Positions 1 through 5,965 of a stretch of 5,965 nucleotides of DNA are shown here, piece after piece (the first letter of the stretch is position 1; each line of letters starts with the position of its first letter). The notes below the pieces were generated by a model that saw nothing but the letters and a program-made list of their open reading frames with translations, had not been told where the DNA came from and made no database searches. A program made the translations under genes and the position numbers. Location: positions 8,987 through 14,951 of the forward strand of contig DFYN01000109.1 in assembly GCA_002383615.1 (NCBI GenBank), written 5' to 3'. The stretch comes from Anaerolineaceae bacterium UBA4081 (GTDB taxonomy: Bacteria > Chloroflexota > Anaerolineae > Anaerolineales > Anaerolineaceae).

Positions 1-3000
1 AAATGCTCCCATTTGTCGCCGCCTGAACTTCTGGGAAGTAATACTGCCAGGCACGGGCTGGGATGACTTGAAATTCTCCGGCTGCGTACGGAGTCATCTG
101 ATATATCAATTCGTATGTGCCAGCAGGCAAGTAAGCCGCGGACCAACGCACGAGGTCATCGTGGATTTCAGCCTGGCTAAACCACCACATACCCCATCCG
201 TCGCCAAAGGGATTGGCAACATCATTTTCAGGCTGGAAAATATCGCCCTGATTGATATTTAAATCAGGATTGAATACTTCCATTCCGCTGGGGGGAACGT
301 CTTCGACCACTATGTTGTACATATCCCTTGGAATGGTCAGCGTCAGGCGGGCAGTAACACCACCCTCACCAACCTTACTTGAAGTAATGGCTGGGCAATC
401 CTCCACAGAACAGGCGTCTCCCAGCGCTGTATACCGGCGAGTGAGGGTCATGCCCTTGGATACCGCAGGCGCATCACTTGCCAGTCGGTAAAGGTCGAGG
501 TATGCCCGGTAGTATAACCGTCCGCCACCAGTTTCACGGTTGATTTCCAACGCATTTGCGCCATCGGTCCGCAGTTTATCAATAGGGATTGACACTTGAC
601 TGGTGTTAACCGCAGTTCCGCCTTCCGCTTTGCCAGCCAGAATGGGCGCTTGATTCAGCGTAGCTGAGTAATCGTACACCGCCGTCAGTTCGCCAGTGCC
701 TTTCATCGCTTCCGTCAGGGCAGTCAACGCCCAGGCTGTTTCATACGAAGACTTCCACCCGCCTGATGACTCACGTTGCAGGCTGAGGAACCTGACAGAA
801 TCTGGAACAAGCGCAGAAGCCGGATCCAACCTCGCCAGGGCATAGGTCACAATGGCGGTCACAAAGTTTGGGCTAATCCACAACGATTCATTCTCCCGAT
901 CGACCGACCAGGATGCACCACTGGCTGTTCGATGGGCACTGCTTTCCAGGTCTGAGAGCAAAGTGGCAACATTTTCACTATCAGCATTCAAGTTATGGAT
1001 TGCCATTGCGAGGCATGCCTTAGCCCACGGTGAAATGCGGTCACGCATATCCATAAGTGCTGCTGTACTCAAACCGACCTCACCGGCTTCAGATAACACA
1101 AAGACCTGAAACGCCATTTCATCCAGTTGGTCATTCTCAGAAACCATTCCCGGCGTGACCAGCCGATCCCTGAGGAAGGTGACTGCATTAGATAATACCG
1201 TGGGCGTGACCGCAAACCCTGCCTTTTCAGCCCTGCTCAGTCCGTAGAGGACATAAGCTGTCAGGTGTTGGTTAGAACTGCCGCCACCGCCCCATCCCCA
1301 GCCGCCATCGCTAGCCTGAGAGCGCTGCAATCGCCCAATTGCATCCAAAATAACCGTCTCATATGAGGTTTTCGGGCTGGGAGGTGTGATTCCCAGGGTG
1401 GTCACTGCCTGATAGGCTTCCAGGGTGGGCAACAGGCGGGATAAAACTGCTTCGGGCTGATATCCAAGGGATTGCTCATCCAGGGCTTCCAAGCCCGCAA
1501 AAACAGCCGCTGCCAGGGAAGGGGAAACTTCCAACGTAAGCTCTCCACCCTGGGGTACGTATGACCGGGGTAAGGCGACCACCTCCAACCGGGAACCGGC
1601 TTCATTCATCACGCCGCTCGTAGCATAAGACAATGGCGACACATAATTCAGGATGGGCAGAGCTTCCGGTTGCACCACATCTTGCAGGTCACCTGCGATG
1701 GCACTGAACCGGGTCTTGAATTCACTGCCAGGTTGAATTCGCACGCGCCATCCAACCACCGCCCTTCCCTTGGCTGGGATATCCACCGTCTTAAGAATTT
1801 GCTCACCTTCCACCAATTCAGCCGAGTTGAGGTTCACATCCACTGACACACTCAAATTCTCACTGCTGTTGTTATTGACAATCGCACTGACGGTTAACAC
1901 ATCCCCCGCGACCACGAAGCGCGGCAATTGAGGTCTGATAAGCAATTCCTTGCTGCTGGTCAGCTCTAATACAGCCTCTCCCACAAGGCTGTCGGTCGTG
2001 ATGCCTCTGGCATCAGCCACCCAGGTGGTCAAGTTGTCTGGCAAGTGCACCGTCACAGACGCCACACCATTTGAGTCTGTCAGCAACTTGCCTGTCCAAT
2101 AGGCTGTATCGGCAAATCGGGTGCGCGTTCCAGGAGCTAACAAATCCGATCCATCGCCGCCGCCACCGCCGCCCAGGTCGGGTATATTGGTAATCCGCCC
2201 TGCAAACCCCGCCAGGCTCAAGCTAGTGAAGACCCGCAGGATGCGGTGCCCATAGAAAGCATCGATGATGCCAGGTTCGGTGGCATCAGCCAGTGCCAGG
2301 ACCGCCTTATCCACCAAAGATAGTGAGAATTCACCTACCACCGGGTTACCAGAACTATCACTTGCTTTCAATGTAAATGTGACATCTTCACCTGGACCAG
2401 CCTCTGGCGGATTCGCACTTAGTTGAATATCTAATACCTGTTCAGATAACGCCACGGGCAAGTCAACAATGCCCATTCGGAAGGACGGCGTTGTTCCTTC
2501 GGTTCCAAGTAATGTCACACTGGCGTATACGTTTGGTGCGTCAGCTGCATTCAACTTCAAGCTGACCTCAGACTGCGAACCCTCTATCCGGACTACCTGG
2601 TACTGAATGACAGTTTCCCGTTCAACGGTGACCAATGCCAGTGAAGAGCCATCCAGCGGATTAGGAATAAAGACCTTGGCAGTATCACCTGGTTCGTAAC
2701 TTGTTTTATCTGTTGTGAGCTCCAGGTGTTGGTTGGGCAAGCTAACCCAACCGGCAGAGCCTGCGCCACCGACCCAACTTAACAGTTCGGTGACTGCATT
2801 ACCGCTGGTCAGGGTTAACCGCCAGGTACCTGGTTCTGCAGGTGTGAACTCTAAAAGCGCTTTACCGCTTGTATCTGTGCGAACATTCACAGTGGATGTC
2901 AGGGAAACCGATTCCTCGTATGTCGATTCAGCAGTAAATCGATTAAAGGATTTGAGAATCCAGCGAACTTTTTCAAACCGGGCAGTGACAGGCAAATTCG

Positions 3001-5887
3001 CAATCGGCTTGTCGTCCCAACCTGCAGCTCGTACGTCAAATGTTAAGGTCGAGCCGGCAGGCGCTCCCCACACCCCAACCTTTGCACCTAAAGTATAGGT
3101 TTCCGGGTGATATTGAATTGTGTCTTCGCTGGTCAGAATTGCCCCAGCCTTCTCCTGGGCACTTACCAGCCAGGTAAGAGTCTGTTCATCCTGAGGGTCA
3201 AATTTTTCCGGCAATTCATCAATTGGGATGGTGACTTTGAGCGTTCCGTCTGCAGAGGTTTTGCCCTTGCCTGATATGAGATAATCGCCGCGCAGGTCGT
3301 ACCGCATCCCCATACGGTAACCCTGCATCCAGCCATCGTCCACTTTACCAGTCTGGTAACCACCCGGCTGGGCATAAAATTCATTCCGCGTATACAGCTG
3401 CCAGGTTACGTCCAAATCTGCTACCGGTGCGCCGAAGTAATATGCTGCGGTTAAGGTTGCCTGGATATCTTCGCCCGGTTTGACATCCTGCGCAGATAGC
3501 TGCGCGCTCAGCTCCAACTCAGGCGTCCGGTATTCAGCCACAGTAAAGATGTGCCAGGAGTATTGTTCCTGATCAATGCTGATGATATAAGTTCCAACGG
3601 GCGCATCTTCAGGCAATGTAAAAGAGCCACTACCAGTCTGGTATTCGCCCAGCGGGATTGTCATCGAGGCTAATTCATCTTGCTTTTGGGTTATTTCGTT
3701 ATACGCTGATAGAACTGTAATTCCTACGGATTCAAATTTTGTCAGGTCATAACCTGTGGGAGAAGGATTTCGGGTAATAACCCTGAAGTTGACGGTCTGT
3801 CCCGGACGGTAAATCGGACGTTCCGTATAAAGGTAGAATTGTCGCGCATCTGTTCCCTTCACCTCAAAATCATAAGGTGAGATGCCGTCGCGCCAGTTGG
3901 ACAGCGCCAGGCTGAAGAGTGCGTCTCCTGGCTGCCCCAACATGGCATAATAGTCATCCCAGTCGTAACTCTCCCCTAGATTCAAATTATCGAGCGAGCA
4001 AATTCCATCGGTATCTGTAATACAATTCCCTAACTCACTGCCAGTTGAATTGTAAAACACCACCGGAGCAGCGCTAACAGGTCGGTTGGTATCAAGGTTA
4101 ACTGCCCACACAAACGCCTGTGTTTTGCTTACCTTGAATGACATCTGGACTCGACTGACCACAGTCGTAAAATACGTGGGCGCTTCGCCTTTTCCGTGAT
4201 TGGTTGGGTATTGCAACCGGTAAAAGTACAAGCCTGGTTCTTGCGCTTTGCCATCTACTGTCAAGTTGAGGTTGACGGCTTGACGGGTATTCCCGCCTGC
4301 CGGTAAGGTTTGACCCCAAGATTGCATACCTGTCGGTCGATATCCTCGAATTGAATCTGCGTATTGTTGGGATATCCAAACAAAATCAGTAAAGGAGACC
4401 GGTGCACGTTCGAATGCGATACTGGTCAGAGCAGCCGCAGAAGCAGGCAGTTGGGTTGTACCTGGTGTCAGAAACACAGAACGACCGCCGTAATAAAGCA
4501 TTGGAATGGAAAGGGATGGCGCTAAATCCGTCGACGCGAATTGGGCTGATAGTTCTTTTTGCGATCCGCCTCCCCAAATATCCAGTGTCCCAGCAGGATA
4601 GCGGATTGTGTATGTTGTTGAGGAATCAAATAATCCCGAAATATAAACGCTGTTTTCGCTACTGGACACACTCAAATCCCCCACCTGTGGGGTAATGCGA
4701 ATTTTATTCCGCGCATCCTCAGGGTCAATCGGCGCATTAAATGAAACCTGAATCCATCCATATCCGCTGAAGGGTTCAAAACTCTCTATCTGTCCCGGTT
4801 TTGGATAGGTGATTTCCAGAGGTGCAGCTGTAAAAAAGGTAGCTGAAAAGGGCATATCCAGATGTGATCCACCAATAGATGGTACATCACCAGAAATGTT
4901 CAAAGTCAACACATCACTGCGGGGAAGCAAGGAATCTGGCGTAAAAGTCAGGATATCGCCTTTTTTATTCCACAGGAATTTTCCAGTTATCTGAGCGCCA
5001 CTGCCATTCGTCAGAGACCACCCTGCCTCAACGCCAGCCTGATCCATTGGCTGATTGAACGTGACTTCAAAGACATCATCCAGCCAGGTAATATCGCGTT
5101 CAGGGGTGAGTCCGATTACCTTGGGGACAGAGGTTTGAAAAGTCCAAGAGGTTAACCCTCCGGAAAGGGTCACACCTTGTGTGGAAGTTAACGCAGGGTT
5201 GACAGTGACTGTATAGGTCATGCCGCCAGACAGTCCGGGTTCCGGATAAAAAGCGTACGTGCTGGTGTTCAGCCATTCACCTGTACCATTGACGGGTGGT
5301 GAGATCGAGAACGCGGGGAGGAAGTTGGCGTTTGACTCGCCCAGTGGGACGATAGGAGCATTGAAAGTCGCGGTAATGGCAGAATCGGAGGAGACCTCGA
5401 CCGCATCAGGTTTAGGTAGCCAATCCGTGACGCGTAAGGCTGAGGCTGCCTGGTAAAAAGCCACAAAGGGCTCCTCAAGCGTCAAACCTGCTGCTGTCTG
5501 GGCGGTTACGGCGACATTTAGAGTGTAAGCGGATTCGGCAGATAATTGGGAGTCAGGGATAAAGGTGACCGTCTGGTCATCTGTCCATTGGAATTTGCCA
5601 GATACGTGAGGCGTGGTTGAGAGTGCGCCTTCAACCGATACCCGGTTCATAGCCTCGCTAAATACCAGCGTCCAACGTGTCGAGGTGCCCACCTCACTGC
5701 CAGGTAGGGGCAGTACTTCTACCACAACTGGGGGTAGAGGCGTCGGTGGTGGTGTGGTGGTTGGTGATGAAACCGGTGTAGACGTGGGTTTCGGCTGGTT
5801 ACCGCAGGCTGCAGTAAAAACTAAAATTACCAATAAGAGAGCCCTTGTCGCAGTGCTCAGCCATTTGTGAGAAGTGGAAAGGTACAT
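1..5887 (-). CDS. Alpha-2-macroglobulin family lipoprotein, thioester-less, 3' end cut by window edge
   Basis: Seen: one uninterrupted frame of 1962 codons from ATG at 5885-5887 to the codon at 2-4, open at the left edge. Order of parts: signal peptide with lipid Cys28; Thr/Pro tether 29-53; four Ig-like domains 54-453; MG domains with TERPIYRPG (688-696) and EYRTPE (785-790); bait-region domain about 1055-1205 with GEFSLSLVDKAVLAL (1185-1199); glycine-rich segment 1237-1246; MG7-type domain with FADTAYW (1258-1264), LPDNLTTW (1282-1289) and LLIRPQLPRF (1315-1324); toroid about 1455-1790; C-terminal domain about 1808-1962. Known: A2Ms are broad protease traps; bacterial members are usually envelope lipoproteins thought to guard against foreign proteases. 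The CxEQ thioester reads QPEA (1477-1480), so covalent trapping is not expected. It is longer than E. coli YfhM (about 1650 residues), largely because of the N-terminal Ig stack. The start is supported by a GGAGG site 5 nt upstream. Family assignment is very secure; physiological role is inferred. Confidence 0.96.
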   Translation of the reverse strand, partial: MYLSTSHKWLSTATRALLLVILVFTAACGNQPKPTSTPVSSPTTTPPPTPLPPVVVEVLPLPGSEVGTSTRWTLVFSEAMNRVSVEGALSTTPHVSGKFQWTDDQTVTFIPDSQLSAESAYTLNVAVTAQTAAGLTLEEPFVAFYQAASALRVTDWLPKPDAVEVSSDSAITATFNAPIVPLGESNANFLPAFSISPPVNGTGEWLNTSTYAFYPEPGLSGGMTYTVTVNPALTSTQGVTLSGGLTSWTFQTSVPKVIGLTPERDITWLDDVFEVTFNQPMDQAGVEAGWSLTNGSGAQITGKFLWNKKGDILTFTPDSLLPRSDVLTLNISGDVPSIGGSHLDMPFSATFFTAAPLEITYPKPGQIESFEPFSGYGWIQVSFNAPIDPEDARNKIRITPQVGDLSVSSSENSVYISGLFDSSTTYTIRYPAGTLDIWGGGSQKELSAQFASTDLAPSLSIPMLYYGGRSVFLTPGTTQLPASAAALTSIAFERAPVSFTDFVWISQQYADSIRGYRPTGMQSWGQTLPAGGNTRQAVNLNLTVDGKAQEPGLYFYRLQYPTNHGKGEAPTYFTTVVSRVQMSFKVSKTQAFVWAVNLDTNRPVSAAPVVFYNSTGSELGNCITDTDGICSLDNLNLGESYDWDDYYAMLGQPGDALFSLALSNWRDGISPYDFEVKGTDARQFYLYTERPIYRPGQTVNFRVITRNPSPTGYDLTKFESVGITVLSAYNEITQKQDELASMTIPLGEYQTGSGSFTLPEDAPVGTYIISIDQEQYSWHIFTVAEYRTPELELSAQLSAQDVKPGEDIQATLTAAYYFGAPVADLDVTWQLYTRNEFYAQPGGYQTGKVDDGWMQGYRMGMRYDLRGDYLISGKGKTSADGTLKVTIPIDELPEKFDPQDEQTLTWLVSAQEKAGAILTSEDTIQYHPETYTLGAKVGVWGAPAGSTLTFDVRAAGWDDKPIANLPVTARFEKVRWILKSFNRFTAESTYEESVSLTSTVNVRTDTSGKALLEFTPAEPGTWRLTLTSGNAVTELLSWVGGAGSAGWVSLPNQHLELTTDKTSYEPGDTAKVFIPNPLDGSSLALVTVERETVIQYQVVRIEGSQSEVSLKLNAADAPNVYASVTLLGTEGTTPSFRMGIVDLPVALSEQVLDIQLSANPPEAGPGEDVTFTLKASDSSGNPVVGEFSLSLVDKAVLALADATEPGIIDAFYGHRILRVFTSLSLAGFAGRITNIPDLGGGGGGDGSDLLAPGTRTRFADTAYWTGKLLTDSNGVASVTVHLPDNLTTWVADARGITTDSLVGEAVLELTSSKELLIRPQLPRFVVAGDVLTVSAIVNNNSSENLSVSVDVNLNSAELVEGEQILKTVDIPAKGRAVVGWRVRIQPGSEFKTRFSAIAGDLQDVVQPEALPILNYVSPLSYATSGVMNEAGSRLEVVALPRSYVPQGGELTLEVSPSLAAAVFAGLEALDEQSLGYQPEAVLSRLLPTLEAYQAVTTLGITPPSPKTSYETVILDAIGRLQRSQASDGGWGWGGGGSSNQHLTAYVLYGLSRAEKAGFAVTPTVLSNAVTFLRDRLVTPGMVSENDQLDEMAFQVFVLSEAGEVGLSTAALMDMRDRISPWAKACLAMAIHNLNADSENVATLLSDLESSAHRTASGASWSVDRENESLWISPNFVTAIVTYALARLDPASALVPDSVRFLSLQRESSGGWKSSYETAWALTALTEAMKGTGELTAVYDYSATLNQAPILAGKAEGGTAVNTSQVSIPIDKLRTDGANALEINRETGGGRLYYRAYLDLYRLASDAPAVSKGMTLTRRYTALGDACSVEDCPAITSSKVGEGGVTARLTLTIPRDMYNIVVEDVPPSGMEVFNPDLNINQGDIFQPENDVANPFGDGWGMWWFSQAEIHDDLVRWSAAYLPAGTYELIYQMTPYAAGEFQVIPARAWQYYFPEVQAATNGSI
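2..466 (-). other. C-terminal MG10/receptor-binding-like domain, residues 1808-1962, incomplete
   Basis: Motifs seen are LTRRYTAL, VEDVPPSGMEVFNP (1861-1874), an aromatic loop FGDGWGMWWFSQAEIHDD ending at His1909-Asp1911, LPAGTYELIYQMTP, AGEFQVIPARAWQYYFPEV. These match the last domain of bacterial A2Ms, where a phrase like MYFPEV lies about 10-15 residues before the end. The stop codon is therefore expected just beyond the left edge. Cys1826 and Cys1831 flank a short loop and could form a disulfide. Confidence 0.85.
518..1525 (-). other. Thioester-type alpha/alpha-toroid domain lacking the thioester, residues 1455-1790
   Basis: The domain opens with SPSLAAAV and the LSRLLP anchor (1482-1487), then has toroid repeats marked by DGGWGW (1527-1532) and SGGWKSSYETAWALTAL (from 1708). 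These Q-x-x-x-GGW type repeats are typical of the thioester domain fold. A glycine-rich loop GGGGSS (1533-1538) follows the first. The reactive CxEQ is replaced by QPEA at 1477-1480. The only cysteine here, Cys1625, is far away in a helix (KACLAM). The fold is inferred to be intact with a lost reactive centre. Confidence 0.88.
1448..1459 (-). other. Degenerate thioester site: QPEA in place of CxEQ, residues 1477-1480
   Basis: In thioester A2Ms the sequence C-x-E-Q lies two residues before SR-x-LP. Anchoring on SRLLP (1483-1487) puts Gln1477 at the cysteine position, Pro1478 at x, Glu1479 at Glu and Ala1480 at Gln. Both residues that form the thioester are gone. Cys to Gln needs more than one base change, so a single sequencing error is not a likely explanation. 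Confidence 0.85.
1898..2125 (-). other. MG7-type A2M domain, residues 1255-1330
   Basis: It carries the most conserved motifs of the family: RFADTAYW (1257-1264), TDSNGVASVTV, LPDNLTTW (1282-1289) and KELLIRPQLPRF (1313-1324) followed by a Gly-Asp pair (1328-1329). Together these define Pfam A2M (PF00207). The beta-rich linker from 1331 to about 1454 then leads into the toroid domain. Confidence 0.93.
2126..2272 (-). other. Likely bait segment with six-glycine run, residues 1206-1254
   Basis: Between the bait-region domain and the MG7-type domain lies a segment with an IDAFYGHRILRVF stretch and then DLGGGGGGDG (1237-1246), six consecutive glycines coded at 2156-2173. In bacterial A2Ms this position is a flexible glycine-rich loop that serves as the protease-accessible bait. 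Arginines in HRILR and APGTRTR could be trypsin-like sites. The bait role is inferred from position and composition. Confidence 0.65.
2273..2725 (-). other. A2M bait-region domain, residues 1055-1205
   Basis: The segment starts with LELTTDKTSYEPGDTAKVFI, followed by LALVTVERE, both characteristic of the A2M bait-region domain (Pfam A2M_BRD). It ends with GEFSLSLVDKAVLAL (1185-1199), a very conserved strand of the family. In A2Ms this domain carries or borders the segment that target proteases cut, and the cut triggers the conformational change. Confidence 0.88.
2726..3538 (-). other. Central macroglobulin beta domains, residues 784-1054
   Basis: This stretch follows the EYRTPE junction and contains KPGEDIQATLTA and AAYYFGAPV (814-822), a pattern usual for the MG domain after MG2 in bacterial A2Ms. 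A later beta segment has RTDTSGKALLEFTP and EPGTWRLTLTS, typical of an MG domain just before the bait-region domain. Limits of the individual domains cannot be set by eye. No cysteines or membrane segments are present. Confidence 0.7.
3539..4141 (-). other. Macroglobulin domains including MG2 (A2M_N), residues 583-783
   Basis: The first part has the pattern AFVWAVNLDTNRPVSAAPV followed by TDTDG (626-630 region), which in bacterial A2Ms marks a domain just before MG2. Two cysteines, Cys622 and Cys630, could form a local disulfide. The second part opens with TERPIYRPG at 688-696, the hallmark of the A2M_N/MG2 domain, and ends at the EYRTPE junction (785-790). Residues 454-582 just upstream are probably another MG-type beta domain but carry no motif I can name. 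Confidence 0.85.
4529..5728 (-). other. Four tandem Ig-like (Big_5/SbsA-type) domains, residues 54-453
   Basis: The repeats are seen from a recurring F-[SN]-x-[PA]-[MI] motif: FSEAM at 76-80, FNAPI at 175-179, FNQPM at 277-281 and FNAPI at 383-387, spaced 99, 102 and 106 residues. A second recurring motif lies before the last strands of repeats 1-3: FIPDSQL, FYPEPGL and FTPDSLL, each followed by an alternating hydrophobic strand. This pattern is typical of Big_5/SbsA Ig-like domains, found in surface-layer and cell-surface proteins as spacers or binding modules. Approximate domain limits are 54-149, 150-253, 254-354 and 355-453. The last may correspond to MG1 of other A2Ms. Confidence 0.8.
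5729..5803 (-). other. Thr/Pro/Ser-rich tether, residues 29-53
   Basis: Directly after the lipid cysteine come about 25 residues dominated by Pro, Thr and Ser, including TTTPPPTPLPP. On the plus strand this appears as a GT-rich stretch around 5744-5770. Such segments are extended and flexible and would hold the folded domains away from the membrane. TP-rich tethers of this kind are common in Chloroflexota lipoproteins, which is one reason for the taxonomic suggestion. Confidence 0.8.
5804..5887 (-). other. Lipoprotein signal peptide with lipobox, residues 1-28
   Basis: The N-terminus has a polar region with His7, Lys8 and Arg15, a hydrophobic core ALLLVILVF (16-24), then TAAC with Cys28 as the likely lipidated residue. 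The small residues Ala26 and Ala27 fit signal peptidase II. Thr at -3 is less usual than Leu but tolerated. The protein is inferred to be exported by Sec and anchored to the outer face of the cytoplasmic membrane by Cys28. An alternative is ordinary signal peptidase I cleavage, but the tether directly after the Cys favours a lipoprotein. Confidence 0.85.
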
Positions 5888-5892
5888 TCTTA

Positions 5893-5897
5893 CCTCC
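5893..5897 (-). promoter_or_regulatory. Ribosome binding site GGAGG
   Basis: The minus strand reads GGAGG, followed by TAAGA and then the ATG at 5887, a spacing of 5 nt. This strong Shine-Dalgarno match fixes the start codon. The protein beginning there has a proper lipoprotein signal peptide, which supports the same start independently. Confidence 0.88.
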
Positions 5898-5922
5898 AAT
5901 ATGAACCAGAGAGCATTAAATC

Positions 5923-5931
5923 ATTATAACA
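5923..5931 (-). promoter_or_regulatory. Extended -10 promoter element for the A2M gene
   Basis: Read on the minus strand these bases are TGTTATAAT, a perfect TATAAT -10 box preceded by the TGn extension. At 16-19 bp spacing the candidate -35 hexamers (for example TCATCC at 5946-5951) match TTGACA poorly, which fits an extended -10 promoter that does not depend on a -35. Transcription would start near 5916, giving a leader of about 29 nt. This is inferred from consensus matching alone. Confidence 0.6.
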
Positions 5932-5965
5932 ATCATAAGACGCCCGGATGATATGAATGTTTCCT

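Larger units (their letters stand above)
5888..5965. other. Upstream intergenic region
   Basis: These 78 bases hold the extended -10 promoter and the GGAGG site described separately. The remainder (5932-5965) shows no clear operator, inverted repeat or neighbouring gene. What lies further upstream cannot be seen. Confidence 0.7.

Noticed and set aside
1483..1496. Inverted repeat GGGCTT-CC-AAGCCC
   Set aside because: The 2-base loop is too small for a good hairpin, there is no T tract and it is inside the coding region; not a terminator.
2715..3098. Plus-strand open frame of 127 codons
   Set aside because: It lies wholly antisense to the conserved A2M core, has no visible ribosome site and its translation shows no recognisable domain.
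3163..3384. Minus-strand 73-codon frame
   Set aside because: It is in a different frame from the A2M gene on the same strand, and the A2M frame here carries recognisable family sequence.
4386..4695. Overlapping open frames on both strands
   Set aside because: Both are out of frame with the continuous A2M reading frame, which runs through here without interruption and with Ig/MG-like protein sequence.
5171..5183. Inverted repeat CACAC-CTT-GTGTG
   Set aside because: A short 5-bp stem inside the Ig-domain coding sequence with no T tract; likely chance.
5613..5870. Plus-strand open frame with a Gly/Val-rich C-terminus
   Set aside because: The Gly/Val richness is the complement of the Thr/Pro tether codons of the lipoprotein; it is a shadow of that low-complexity stretch.
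5953..5965. Possible divergent gene start (ATG at 5953 on the plus strand)
   Set aside because: No Shine-Dalgarno sequence precedes it and only a few codons are visible before the window ends.

Overview
The window holds one very large protein-coding gene on the minus strand. It starts at 5887 and is still open at the left edge. I translated the frame codon by codon and found 1962 sense codons with no stop and no frameshift. The product is a bacterial alpha-2-macroglobulin (A2M) family protein made as a lipoprotein. The C-terminal domain looks almost finished at position 2, so probably only a short tail lies outside the window.

Layout in the direction of transcription (right to left): a short upstream region (5888-5965) has an extended -10 promoter (TGT-TATAAT) and a strong GGAGG ribosome binding site. 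Then come a lipoprotein signal peptide ending at Cys28, a Thr/Pro/Ser-rich tether (29-53) and four Ig-like domains of about 100 residues each (54-453). The macroglobulin core follows: MG domains including the TERPIYRPG motif, a bait-region domain, a glycine-rich bait segment, an MG7-type domain, an alpha/alpha-toroid thioester-type domain, and a C-terminal MG10/receptor-binding-like domain.

The most notable point is that the thioester signature CxEQ is missing. The aligned residues read QPEA (1477-1480), while the flanking SRLLP anchor and the rest of the toroid are kept. The protein has only six cysteines, and none is near this site. It is therefore a natural thioester-less A2M that cannot couple covalently to a protease, but it keeps a flexible bait-like segment.

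The organism is probably a bacterium of roughly balanced base composition. The TP-rich tether after the lipobox and the stacked Ig-like domains resemble large lipoproteins of Chloroflexota (Anaerolineae). This is an impression from family knowledge, not proof. No other gene, RNA gene, mobile element or CRISPR array is visible. Because the gene fills the window, nothing can be said about operon partners such as the penicillin-binding protein PBP1C that accompanies some bacterial A2Ms.
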